Shown here: one piece after another, positions 1 to 8,482 of the stretch
How the letters are laid out: each line of letters begins with the position of its first letter
Numbering within the stretch: the first letter of the stretch is position 1
Source: Candidatus Methanomassiliicoccus intestinalis Issoire-Mx1
GTDB lineage: Archaea; Thermoplasmatota; Thermoplasmata; Methanomassiliicoccales; Methanomassiliicoccaceae
Reading direction: 5' to 3'
Length of the DNA stretch: 64,000 nt
Assembly (NCBI RefSeq): GCF_000404225.1
Contig: NC_021353.1
Location: 1,302,001 to 1,366,000 of the forward strand
Notes under the pieces: generated by a model
Database searches by the model: none
What the model was told of the DNA's origin: nothing
What the model saw: only the letters and a program-made list of their open reading frames with translations
Translations under genes and position numbers: made by a program

Positions 1-914
1 CATTATGGGATATTGAAGTAGAGAAAGAAATGTTACTGCAATGTTCACAACAGACTAATAGATCAGAAGAGGATATTAGAAAGAGTGTTGCTGATTATAC
101 ATTGATAAAGTGTACATCAGAAGAATATAAGATTCAGTTATCTTCTGGATCATTGGATACTACGTTTGTATTACGTTCAACCGGCGACCTTGTAAATTTT
201 AGATTTAGCATTGAGGATTTTGAAAAGAAAACAGAACATTTATTGCTCAAAGCACTAGGCGTATTTGATAATGCACTAGAAAGTGCATATAATAGTGAAG
301 TGGAAGGTCTTCAAAAAATAACAAAAGATGACATATACAAAATAATACTTGTTGGAGGGGGGTCGAGGATGCCTCAAATCAAAAAAGGAATGATAGCAAG
401 GCATCCAGATTTTGCTGATAAGATACTGATGAGGGATCCAGACCTATCCATATCAAAAGGTGCAGCGATATGGTGTAAAGAATATAATGAAACTATATTA
501 ACAGAGCGCCTTTCCAATACGTTTGGGATTAGTGCGTACCCGAATGATGAAGATGAGGATATAGTTTGTTGTAATCATATACATATAGGTCAAAGTATAC
601 CATGCGAATGCACATTGGACTACTTAACACGTTATGAATGCACAGCTCTTCACCAAAACATATATCAAAATGCTTCATCAATAGGTACAAAATATACTTC
701 ATTAGATGAATGTGATAAAATAGGAACATTAATTGTTCAATTACCACATACTGTTCCCAAAGATACGCCAATAAAAACCACATTGAAAGTAGATTCATCT
801 GGAATATTAAGCGTCATAAGTGAGTGCATAGGCGTAACAAATTCTTGTACAATCACTCTCACACCAGAGCTAGAAGAATCACTTCCAATTGATCTGATAT
901 TAAGAGTAAAATGA
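1..914 (+). CDS. Hsp70 (DnaK)-family protein, 5' partial
   Basis: The frame is open to the left edge (first full codon at base 3), so the gene starts before the window; about 303 C-terminal residues are visible, ending in TGA. The second half of an Hsp70 ATPase domain is clear: IILVGGGSRMPQI (bases ~343-380) matches the DnaK phosphate-2/adenosine loop, and DLSISKGAAIW matches the conserved segment that follows it. After this comes a short beta-rich part (FGISAYPNDEDED onward) in the place of the substrate-binding domain, but the usual helical lid and acidic tail are missing. It is therefore a divergent, shortened Hsp70 rather than housekeeping DnaK. It lies 25 bases upstream of the transglutaminase-like gene and probably shares its transcript. 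The ATG at base 30 is internal, since homologous-looking residues (LWDIEVEKE) precede it. Confidence 0.85.
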   Translation, partial: LWDIEVEKEMLLQCSQQTNRSEEDIRKSVADYTLIKCTSEEYKIQLSSGSLDTTFVLRSTGDLVNFRFSIEDFEKKTEHLLLKALGVFDNALESAYNSEVEGLQKITKDDIYKIILVGGGSRMPQIKKGMIARHPDFADKILMRDPDLSISKGAAIWCKEYNETILTERLSNTFGISAYPNDEDEDIVCCNHIHIGQSIPCECTLDYLTRYECTALHQNIYQNASSIGTKYTSLDECDKIGTLIVQLPHTVPKDTPIKTTLKVDSSGILSVISECIGVTNSCTITLTPELEESLPIDLILRVK

Positions 915-939
915 GTATAATTCAGATAGGTGATATGAA

Positions 940-1894
940 TGTCAAAAGTATCAATGGAAAATCGATATAAGTACTACTATGAACAATTAGATATTAGATT
1001 AAAAGAAGCATATGATAGGATACATTCTGGATTAATAGATAGAAACAAATATATATATATTTAAATAAAAATTACAACTTTTGTGAAATTGACAACATAA
1101 TATCAAAAATTATTCTTGATGACCCGATGATATATGACATAAGTCACCGTTCGATAAAGACTAATGATGGAATAATTGAAATAAAAATAAAATATATGTT
1201 CGACAATGATAAGAAAACAATATTGGATGATCAGATAGTGTATAAAATAAATGAAATATACTATAGTGATATATTTAACTGCACAGATGATTTTTCCATT
1301 GAAAAATCAGTTCATGATTGGATAATAAAAAACAGTGTTTGGCACAAAGAACAATCCAATGACCGAATTGAGGAATCAGAATATCACAGTATACTGGGGA
1401 CTCTTTTGTATGGGCGTGGTGTATGTTCATCAATTGCACATACTACCTGCTTGCTACTAAATAGCTATGGAGTAGATTGCGCTTCAATAACAGGAAATAA
1501 TCATCAATGGAATATTGTAAAACTAGATGATGTGTGGTATCATCTTGATGTAACATATGATTTTAATAATAATTATCAGTATTTTAACATAGATAATAAA
1601 ACTTGTTTTTTAGACCATGAATGTGAACAGAACGTTAATTGTCCATCAATGGCTATGAATTACTATGTAAAAAATAGATTAATTGCATCAAACAAGTATG
1701 AACTGGATAGGGCAATTATTAAACATATCGATGAAGACTCATTTATGGTTAAAATTTTAGATCTAAATATGAGTGACGTACGTAATATAATTATGCAATT
1801 GAGAGATAAATACTTTGATTTAAAAAAATACAGATATGAGTATGATGAGATTCAAAAAATGCTAATATTGACAAGGAGGGGTTATACTGAATAA
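940..1894 (+). pseudogene. transglutaminase-like cysteine protease-fold protein, frameshifted at (AT)6
   Basis: Two consecutive frames together make one protein. The first starts at ATG 940 behind AGGTGAT and reads MSKVSMENRYKYYYEQLDIR onward to TAA at 1066. The second is open from 1043 to TAA 1894 and continues with NYNFCEIDNIISKIILDDP. Joined, they look like the common N-terminal helical region (YYYEQL...YDRIHSGL...I..IILDDP) followed by a transglutaminase core. That core has GRGVCSSIAHT (catalytic Cys), NHQWNIVKLDDVWYHLD (His) and DVTYD (Asp). The frames change inside an (AT)6 run at 1049-1060, and one more AT unit would restore a single frame. The downstream ORF from ATG 1127 alone still covers the whole catalytic domain. 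This could be a pseudogene, a phase-variable gene or a sequencing error. Its true substrate is unknown. Confidence 0.75.
1049..1060. repeat. (AT)6 dinucleotide tract at the frameshift
   Basis: Six AT units sit exactly where the two transglutaminase-like frames meet. Adding one unit (or losing two) fuses the frames, while the present length ends translation at 1066. The arithmetic follows directly from the sequence; slippage as the cause is inferred. Confidence 0.8.
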
Positions 1895-1940
1895 AAAAAT
1901 TATTAATAAAAAAACAGAAATAATAATAGAAGATGATGAA

Positions 1941-2318
1941 GTGAATGGTACACAAGTTTTTCCATTTACAAGTCCTAAAGAAACACTCGATGTAGCAATA
2001 GAAAATATTAATGATCAGGAATTAAAGGATTTTGTCATCAGAGAAATCTATAGGAAAGATGCAGATATTGGAAATTTATTACCATCTGACGCATATAGAT
2101 CTTATGAGTGCAACAAAGAAAAGCTTGGATCAGACCATAAACAAAAGATCGAAGATCAGATTAGATATTTAACTAAAAAAGAAAAACAACTAGAGTTTGA
2201 TAGAACTAATATGACCCAAAAAGAAAAACAGATCATCGATCAGGATTTATTCATAGTAAAAATGTTAAAAAAAGAATATATTGATGCATTGATGCCTGGC
2301 TCAAGGAAAGATTGGTAA
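1941..2318 (+). CDS. unknown protein of the Hsp70/transglutaminase block
   Basis: Protein of 125 residues from the GTG at 1941, with no recognisable domain. It is charged, with a Lys/Glu-rich helical C-terminal half (LTKKEKQLEFDRTN...MTQKEKQIIDQD) and no membrane segment. There is no ribosome-binding site in front of the GTG. In contrast AAGGAGGGG (1872-1880) sits just before an in-frame CTG at 1887, inside the last codons of the upstream gene. Starting there would add 18 residues (LNKKIINKKTEIII...). The non-AUG start is therefore plausible, and translation would overlap the transglutaminase-like gene. The gene probably belongs to the same transcript as its neighbours on both sides. Function unknown. 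Confidence 0.6.
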   Translation: MNGTQVFPFTSPKETLDVAIENINDQELKDFVIREIYRKDADIGNLLPSDAYRSYECNKEKLGSDHKQKIEDQIRYLTKKEKQLEFDRTNMTQKEKQIIDQDLFIVKMLKKEYIDALMPGSRKDW

Positions 2319-2346
2319 TATATATTGAAAATGGAGAAGATAGCTA

Positions 2347-4494
2347 ATGAAAAAAGAAATGTTACTATCAATAGCTGTTGTTGTGATGCTTAGTATGTCT
2401 ATATTTACATATGTAGTAAATGATGATTCATTAAATGAGGATGATGCAGTAAGTGACATTCCGGACATCATTGTTCAGAATGATGAAAACTCTAATATCA
2501 TTGAATTATCAACAGCATATTTAGGAAAAACATATCATATCAATTCTAATATAAAGACATTAGTAATAAATGGAAAATACACATTGACAAACGAGATATT
2601 AGACGGGTTTTCAATATGCATTGATTCTAGATCGACAGATTTGACAATAACTCTAAATGATGTGGGATTTAAAAGTCTTAATGGACAACCAGCCATATAC
2701 TCAATAGATTATCCTAACTCAGCCAAATATAAGGTTAATCTAATCTGCAATAACAAGGTCATTATTCAGGGTTCAGATGCAGTTAGTTCAAAAAGTTACA
2801 CGTCCACAATATATTCTGCTAGCATCAATATGATTATTAATTGCGATGTTGAGGTATATGGAGGAAACGGTGAGACATCATCTAACGGATTAGTTGCAAT
2901 AAATACACATGATTTAACAGTTACTGGAAGTGGAAAAGTTATCGCTACAGGAGGAAATGGTGGTAATGGGAGCGATGGTACCAAAGCTAGTGATGGAAAT
3001 TCCGGCAAAAATGCAATCGAGAATAATGCAACTAAAAGCACATCAGGTTCTACGGGTAATAATGGACAGGATGGTTTTAATGGTGGCAATGGAGCATTCG
3101 GCATAGTAACATCTGGCCTCACAATTTCTGATAATGCCTACATATATAGCACAGGAGGTGACGGCGGTAATGGTGGCAAAGGTGGTAATGGTGGTAATGG
3201 CGGAACTGGTGGCAAAGGAGTTAGCAGCATCGATGGATACAAAGTATCCGATGGCGGCAATGGCGGCAAAGGTGGTAATGGCGGCAATGGTGGTAATGGC
3301 GGCAATGGTGGAACCGGTTTAATATACTCCACATATTCAGGATCGCCTTCTTCATTATTCGTTTTAGACGGTAATGGTGGAACTGGTGGCAATGGTGGAA
3401 CTGGTGGCAATGGTGGAACTGGTGGCAATGGTGGAACAAGGCAGTTGTTTGTAGTAAAAACACCCATCTGTAGTAACGGTGGAATCGGTGGTAATGGTGG
3501 TAATGGCGGAACCGGTGGCAATGGTGGTAAAGGTCTAATACCTGGTGATGGGGGAATTGGTGGATCGGGAGGACATAGTGGCAACGGTGGTTCCAAAGGG
3601 GTCGTGGTTGCCGACATTACTCACATTCAATTTGAAGGAAGAGATGGCATTAGTGGGTCAAGCGGCATGAAAGGTACAAATGGACAATCTGGAGATGAAG
3701 TGACAATATCTGATATATATTATACAGTATCCTTCATATCAAATGGAGGAGATAAGATTGATTCACAAAACGTGTTAAAAGGAAGTACCGCAGAAATTCC
3801 TTCTACACCCATACGTGAGGATGATATGAATAATAGATACTCATTTGATAATTGGTATTTAAATTCAAGTTGTACACAAAAATATTCTTTTGATATGCCA
3901 GTAACAAAAAATATAACATTATATGCTAAATGGATTAGCACACCTCACCCTAAATATAACATAGTATTTGATTCGAATGGTGGTTCAAATATTGCTTCAC
4001 AGATGGTTATAGAAGGAAAAAAGGCCATAGCTCCAAACGATCCGACATATAATGATGGAGTACATGAATATATATTTGGGGGATGGTATACAGATTCCAA
4101 TTTATCCTATAAATATGATTTTGACACCCCAATTACAAAAGATACGACATTATACGCTAAATGGGATCAAATTACTAAAAAATATACAATATCGTTTGAT
4201 TCAAATGGCGGTTCAAAAATAGAGACACAAAGTATCGTAGAAAGAAAAGAGGCTATAAAACCAGATGATCCCACACGAGAAGGAGGAATGACATATAGCT
4301 ACAGCTTTGGTGGGTGGTACACCGATTCGTCATTATCTTATAAATTTGATTTTAATACACCAATAACACAAGATATGGTATTACATGCTAAATGGAATAA
4401 ATCAAACTGCATTAGTTTAATAGTTTCAGTACCATTAATATTTGCTGGAACAGCATGTATTCCATTAATTGGATACATTGGACGGCGCTTATAA
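2347..4494 (+). CDS. large surface protein with Gly/Asn-rich repeats and three InlB-type repeats
   Basis: Protein of 715 residues. An N-terminal signal or anchor segment (KKEMLLSIAVVVMLSMSIF) is followed by a beta-helix-like part to about residue 200; segments such as DLTVTGSGKVIATGG resemble carbohydrate-binding beta-helix proteins. Residues ~200-450 are a low-complexity stretch dominated by GGNGGNGG and GGTGGNGG units. Three copies of a ~77-residue Listeria-Bacteroides (InlB B / Flg_new) repeat then start near residues 459, 537 and 613, each with F.SNGG and ending in YAKW or HAKW. A hydrophobic segment at ~688-708 followed by GRRL is a typical C-terminal membrane anchor. The whole is an adhesin-like protein facing outward. 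Adhesin-like proteins with such repeats are common in gut methanogens. The exact ligand is unknown. Confidence 0.85.
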   Translation: MKKEMLLSIAVVVMLSMSIFTYVVNDDSLNEDDAVSDIPDIIVQNDENSNIIELSTAYLGKTYHINSNIKTLVINGKYTLTNEILDGFSICIDSRSTDLTITLNDVGFKSLNGQPAIYSIDYPNSAKYKVNLICNNKVIIQGSDAVSSKSYTSTIYSASINMIINCDVEVYGGNGETSSNGLVAINTHDLTVTGSGKVIATGGNGGNGSDGTKASDGNSGKNAIENNATKSTSGSTGNNGQDGFNGGNGAFGIVTSGLTISDNAYIYSTGGDGGNGGKGGNGGNGGTGGKGVSSIDGYKVSDGGNGGKGGNGGNGGNGGNGGTGLIYSTYSGSPSSLFVLDGNGGTGGNGGTGGNGGTGGNGGTRQLFVVKTPICSNGGIGGNGGNGGTGGNGGKGLIPGDGGIGGSGGHSGNGGSKGVVVADITHIQFEGRDGISGSSGMKGTNGQSGDEVTISDIYYTVSFISNGGDKIDSQNVLKGSTAEIPSTPIREDDMNNRYSFDNWYLNSSCTQKYSFDMPVTKNITLYAKWISTPHPKYNIVFDSNGGSNIASQMVIEGKKAIAPNDPTYNDGVHEYIFGGWYTDSNLSYKYDFDTPITKDTTLYAKWDQITKKYTISFDSNGGSKIETQSIVERKEAIKPDDPTREGGMTYSYSFGGWYTDSSLSYKFDFNTPITQDMVLHAKWNKSNCISLIVSVPLIFAGTACIPLIGYIGRRL
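2947..3700 (+). repeat. GC-richer tandem repeats encoding GGNGG units
   Basis: Short imperfect tandem units of the type GGTGGCAATGGTGGAAC repeat many times, especially at 3166-3320 and 3370-3540. They encode the Gly/Asn/Thr repeats of the surface protein. Their base composition is far more G-rich than the flanking DNA. Identical neighbouring units invite recombination and length change. Confidence 0.85.
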
Positions 4495-4534
4495 GGTAGT
4501 TATATTCTGCGTAACTATCTTTTTCAATTTTTTT
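4495..4534 (+). terminator. hairpin and T-run after the surface protein
   Basis: GGTAGTTA (4495-4502) pairs with TAACTATC (4512-4519, one G-T pair). It is followed by CTTTTTC and a run of eight or more T. Confidence 0.7.
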
Positions 4535-4573
4535 TAATAAATGTAATATATAGATAACAAACAATTAGATGGA

Positions 4574-5107
4574 ATGTGTATGAAGGTATCAACACCTGGG
4601 AGAATCGCACTAACAGTTGTATCGATCATACTTACATTAATGATAATCATCCCATATATGTATAGTTCTGGATATTTTGTAGATTTGGATGGTTCGATTG
4701 GGGTTATTGATCATGCAGAGCTATGGGATGAGATAGATCCAATCTCAAGAGCAATATATTCGATTAGTGATTATTTATGCCATCAGCAGATGAGTAGAAG
4801 TTTCATAATTAATGGTTCTGAGATTGCACTTTGCATTAGAGATTTTTCAGTATTGGTAGGAATAGAAATAGGTCTAATTTTAACGGATGACGGACTAAAA
4901 ATTATTAAAACATACAATACTAAGCTGTTGCTAATCTCATTAGCCCTCTCACTAGCAACATTATTTGAGTGCTTAGTAATTAAAATAAACTTTGTGGATT
5001 CTTCCATCATGCGGACCTCATTTAGCATAATTTCAGGAATTGGAGTTGCGATTATAATACAACATTTTGTAAGATACGAGTTTAAATTTCTAAATAATAA
5101 GCTGTGA
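4574..5107 (+). CDS. DUF2085-like membrane protein
   Basis: Protein of 177 residues with a membrane segment at the N-terminus (~10-30) and others at ~92-108, 120-138 and 148-165. The segment LCHQQMSRSFIINGSEIALC resembles the CHQ..ERS..I.G...P.C core of DUF2085 small membrane proteins. The later stretch with SSIMRTSFSIISG fits their conserved second half. One of the usual cysteine-rich signatures (CaRctGi) is degenerate here (CIRDFSV), so this is a divergent member. It stands alone between the surface protein and the converging ileS. Function of the family is unknown to me. Confidence 0.6.
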   Translation: MCMKVSTPGRIALTVVSIILTLMIIIPYMYSSGYFVDLDGSIGVIDHAELWDEIDPISRAIYSISDYLCHQQMSRSFIINGSEIALCIRDFSVLVGIEIGLILTDDGLKIIKTYNTKLLLISLALSLATLFECLVIKINFVDSSIMRTSFSIISGIGVAIIIQHFVRYEFKFLNNKL

Positions 5108-5171
5108 ATTACACATGAGTCAAGTAGCGTATTCACTACAGAGACTGATTAAGTATTTACAAAATAATTAG

Positions 5172-5186
5172 AGGGGATTTTCTCCC
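5172..5186. terminator. bidirectional hairpin between the DUF2085-like gene and ileS
   Basis: GGGGA (5172-5176) pairs with TCCCC (5182-5186), flanked by A/T-rich runs on both sides. It can serve the converging genes. Confidence 0.55.
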
Positions 5187-5195
5187 CAGTTAAAT

Positions 5196-8100
5196 TTATT
5201 TTGAAGGAGTCAAGGCAATGACTACCTTTTCTCCCTCGATGTCCCAATCGACAGAATACTCGCCTGAAGGAGTATCAGAAATAATCAGATCTGTAGATCT
5301 GGTTTCTTTCATGATGTGCTCTTTCCATGCCGAGACAGCATCTGCAAGAGACCCGGCATTAATTTCTGCAGAAACGAAACTTTCGACATCAAGTTTCATG
5401 TCTTTACGCATCTGCTGAATACGCCTGATCACTTCTCTTGCATATCCTTCCAGTTTAAGATCTTCATCGAGATTGAAGTCAATGTAGAGATCTCCGCGGC
5501 TGAACGGCACAGCTATGACATCAGACGGTGGAACATAATTGTAGGAAACCATTTCTTCTGTGATCTTATAGGTTTCACCATCGATTTCAAGCATGTATGC
5601 CCCGGCATCAGTACCGGCTTTAATGGCACGTGCGTCTCCTTCCTTTATTGCAGGAATGATCTTTGCAGACGCCTGCTTGTAGGTATGGCCTATCGGTTTA
5701 GGTACAGGACTCACAACAAGCAGAAGCTCGTCCCAGTTGTCTGAAGAATATTCGATCTCCTTTACATTAGCCTGAGAAAGCAGAACTTCTTCCATTCTCT
5801 TGATTAAACCTTCAACTTCAGGAGCGTTTATTCTGACAACGATTCTGCGCAGAGGCCAGCGGAGCTTGACATTATTTTTCTGTCTTTCCCTTGTAATGTC
5901 TTCCACTAACTCCTGCATCAGCTCCATAGAAGCTTCGAGATTGTCATCGATGAGAGACTTGTCAACAGAAGGCCAGTCCACCATGTGTACAGTTTCCTTG
6001 CTGCCGTCCATTGCCATGTAAATCTCGTCTGTTATATGAGGGCAGAAAGGAGAGAGCAGTTTCACAACGGTCATCAACGATGAGTATAGAGTATTGTAAG
6101 CTGCGAGTTTGTCTTCATCTGCTGATTCACTCCACATCCTGTCTCTGATTAAACGGACATACCATCTTGAAAGATCCCCGAGAATGAAATCTTCCAGAGC
6201 ACGGCATGCTTTATGAATATCAAGAGACTCAAGATTCTCAGTCACAGTCATTTTGAGTTTTTCTGTCCTGGACATTAGCCAGAGGTCTTCTGGACGCAGT
6301 GAGTCTTTAGAAACTTTTTGAGTTTGAGGGTCAAAATTATCTATAGACATGTATGTAGAAGCAAAGCTGGCTACATTCCAGAGGATGTTAAGAGTCTTTC
6401 TTGCACTTTTTACACCTTCACGCTGGAAAGATACATCTTCCCAGGGAGATGAAACGCGGAGAAGATAGAAACGAAGAGCATCTGCACCATATTCAGTGAT
6501 TACATCATGAGGCTCCACTACATTTCCGCGGCTTTTGGACATTGGAAGGCCTTTGGCATCAAGCATCCATCCGTGCATCAGAACTCTGTCGTAAGGAGCC
6601 CTGTCGAAAGCTACACATGAAGATCCCAGTTGTGAATAGAACCATCCTCTGGTCTGATCGTGAGCTTCGGTGATGAACTTTGCAGGCCACCATCTGTTAA
6701 ATTCATCGGTTTTGCGGGGCCATCCCAGAGCAGCCCAGGAAGCAACACCTGCATCAAACCATACATCTAAGACATCAGGAACGCGCTTCATTTTTCCGCC
6801 GCATTCGCAGTCAAATGTTACGTTGTCTATCCAAGGACGGTGAAGATCCATTCCCTCTTCGTAACCTTCTGCACCTTTGAGATCATCAGACGAACTGATA
6901 ACTCTCATTTTACCGCAGGAACACATCCAGACTGGGATTGGAATACCCCAGTATCTCTGACGGGAAATGCACCAGTCACGGGCATTCATCGTCCAGTCAT
7001 ATTCTCTAGAAGATCCTGCCCATTCTGGAACCCAGTCCACTCTGGCAATCTCTTCCAGCATTTTATCTTTAACTTCAGTTATCCTCAGATACCACTGATT
7101 TGTGTTACGGTAGATAATAGGAGAACGGCATCTCCAGCAGTGACCATAACGATGCTCGATTTTTCCTGAGAAGAACATCAGACCTTTAGATTCCAAATTT
7201 TCAATGAGCAGGGGATTGGCTTCTTTAACTTTCATTCCTGCATAGCGCTCCCCAACCTCTGGAACAAATCTTCCGCTGCCATCTACAGGGCAGAACGGAG
7301 GTATGCCGTATTTTTTACCAGTCTCAAAGTCTTCCGGACCATGTCCTGGAGCGATATGCACCAGACCAGTCATGTCTTCTTCTACAGTATCGGATAAGAG
7401 AACTTTATGAACCCATTCACCAGAGATTGTTCTCTGAGCATCTATTTCTTCATAAAGGGGAGGAATGTATTCCATACCTTCGATGTCTTCTCCCATGTAT
7501 GTCTCTAAAATTTCATATCCAGTCCATCCCCCGACTGCTCCCACGGATTCGATGAGGGATTTCATCATGATTACTGTATCCTCAGCACCTTCTTTTTTAA
7601 ACCGAACCTTAGCGTATTCATGATCAGGATGGGCTGCAACTCCCATGTTTGCAGGTAATGTCCAAGGAGTTGTTGTCCAGATTAGTAAAGAAACTCCTTT
7701 TTCGTTTTTCAGAGGGAACTTTACATAGATTGAAGGATCTGTTTCATCCCCATACTCTATTTCAGCTTCTGCAAGAGCAGTTTCACACCGCGGACACCAT
7801 GAGATAACCCTGTTGTCTGAAGAAAGAAGATTCTTTTCGTGAGCTTTCTTCAAAGTCCACCACGCAGCCTCAATATATTCAGGGGCAAGGGTGCGGTAAG
7901 GCCTGTCCCAGTCCATCCAAATACCTAATTCTTTGAACTGGTCGGTCATCATTTCTTGATGAGTCAGGGCAAAATCCTTACATTTTGAAATGAAATTGTC
8001 AATACCGAAACTTTCGATTTCTTTTTTGCTTTTGATTCCAATAGACTGCTCGACTTTAACTTCAATGGGCAGCCCATGCATGTCGAACCCAGGCTGATCG

Positions 8101-8339
8101 CGGACGTTGTATCCGCACATCCTTTTGTAACGAATAATAGAGTCTTTAATCGTTTTATTCCATGCAGTACCGAGATGGATATACCCAGTGGTATATGGAG
8201 GACCATCCACGAAGTAATAGTCCTCTCCCTCGGCACGCATCTGCTTGGTTTTCGTATACGTGTCGTTGTCTTTCCAGAGTTTTTGAATCTTCTTCTCAAG
8301 CTCTGGAGGGTTGTATTCAGCCTGAACCTGCTTTATCAT
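5196..8339 (-). CDS. ileS: isoleucyl-tRNA synthetase
   Basis: Class I aminoacyl-tRNA synthetase of 1047 residues, the usual length for archaeal IleRS, which charges tRNA-Ile and edits valine. The signature HLGT lies at residues 55-58 (TGYIHLGTAWNK) and the KMSKS loop appears as LPMSKSRGN near residue 600. The long CP1 insertion carries the editing region (LIWTTTPWTLPANMGV). Zinc-type cysteine pairs occur in CWRCRSP and CSCGKM...CECGGK. The C-terminal anticodon-binding and extra domains are complete. The start ATG follows AGGCG closely. The gene lies downstream of fen on the same strand with a 143-base gap that contains an Ile-rich short ORF. Confidence 0.98.
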   Translation of the reverse strand: MIKQVQAEYNPPELEKKIQKLWKDNDTYTKTKQMRAEGEDYYFVDGPPYTTGYIHLGTAWNKTIKDSIIRYKRMCGYNVRDQPGFDMHGLPIEVKVEQSIGIKSKKEIESFGIDNFISKCKDFALTHQEMMTDQFKELGIWMDWDRPYRTLAPEYIEAAWWTLKKAHEKNLLSSDNRVISWCPRCETALAEAEIEYGDETDPSIYVKFPLKNEKGVSLLIWTTTPWTLPANMGVAAHPDHEYAKVRFKKEGAEDTVIMMKSLIESVGAVGGWTGYEILETYMGEDIEGMEYIPPLYEEIDAQRTISGEWVHKVLLSDTVEEDMTGLVHIAPGHGPEDFETGKKYGIPPFCPVDGSGRFVPEVGERYAGMKVKEANPLLIENLESKGLMFFSGKIEHRYGHCWRCRSPIIYRNTNQWYLRITEVKDKMLEEIARVDWVPEWAGSSREYDWTMNARDWCISRQRYWGIPIPVWMCSCGKMRVISSSDDLKGAEGYEEGMDLHRPWIDNVTFDCECGGKMKRVPDVLDVWFDAGVASWAALGWPRKTDEFNRWWPAKFITEAHDQTRGWFYSQLGSSCVAFDRAPYDRVLMHGWMLDAKGLPMSKSRGNVVEPHDVITEYGADALRFYLLRVSSPWEDVSFQREGVKSARKTLNILWNVASFASTYMSIDNFDPQTQKVSKDSLRPEDLWLMSRTEKLKMTVTENLESLDIHKACRALEDFILGDLSRWYVRLIRDRMWSESADEDKLAAYNTLYSSLMTVVKLLSPFCPHITDEIYMAMDGSKETVHMVDWPSVDKSLIDDNLEASMELMQELVEDITRERQKNNVKLRWPLRRIVVRINAPEVEGLIKRMEEVLLSQANVKEIEYSSDNWDELLLVVSPVPKPIGHTYKQASAKIIPAIKEGDARAIKAGTDAGAYMLEIDGETYKITEEMVSYNYVPPSDVIAVPFSRGDLYIDFNLDEDLKLEGYAREVIRRIQQMRKDMKLDVESFVSAEINAGSLADAVSAWKEHIMKETRSTDLIISDTPSGEYSVDWDIEGEKVVIALTPSK

Positions 8340-8375
8340 CGCCTGTTCACTTCCATCGCGGTAATCCTGTTGTTG

Positions 8376-8465
8376 TTAATTAAGGATGCGGTGTGCCAGA
8401 ATTACACGTTCAGGCCTGAACAAAAATATCAGCGGATATCTGACGCAGATTATGGTTGAGATCAT
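8376..8465 (-). other. short Ile-rich ORF ahead of ileS, possible leader peptide
   Basis: A 29-codon ORF (ATG at 8465, TAA at 8378-8376) lies in the fen-ileS gap. It has six isoleucine codons, three of them within its first six codons (MISTII). No clear terminator hairpin follows, and a TATA-like TTTATGAT overlaps its start. Translation is therefore uncertain. Confidence 0.25.
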
Positions 8466-8482
8466 AAAGAAGAAATGAATGA

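Noticed and set aside
3160..3540. Regular short repeats that might suggest a CRISPR array
   Set aside because: Units are imperfect multiples of three, have no unique spacers and encode the Gly-rich repeats in frame.
3138..3617. Long Pro-rich open frame on the minus strand
   Set aside because: It is the complement of the GGNGG repeats of the surface protein; the open frame is a by-product of the glycine codons.
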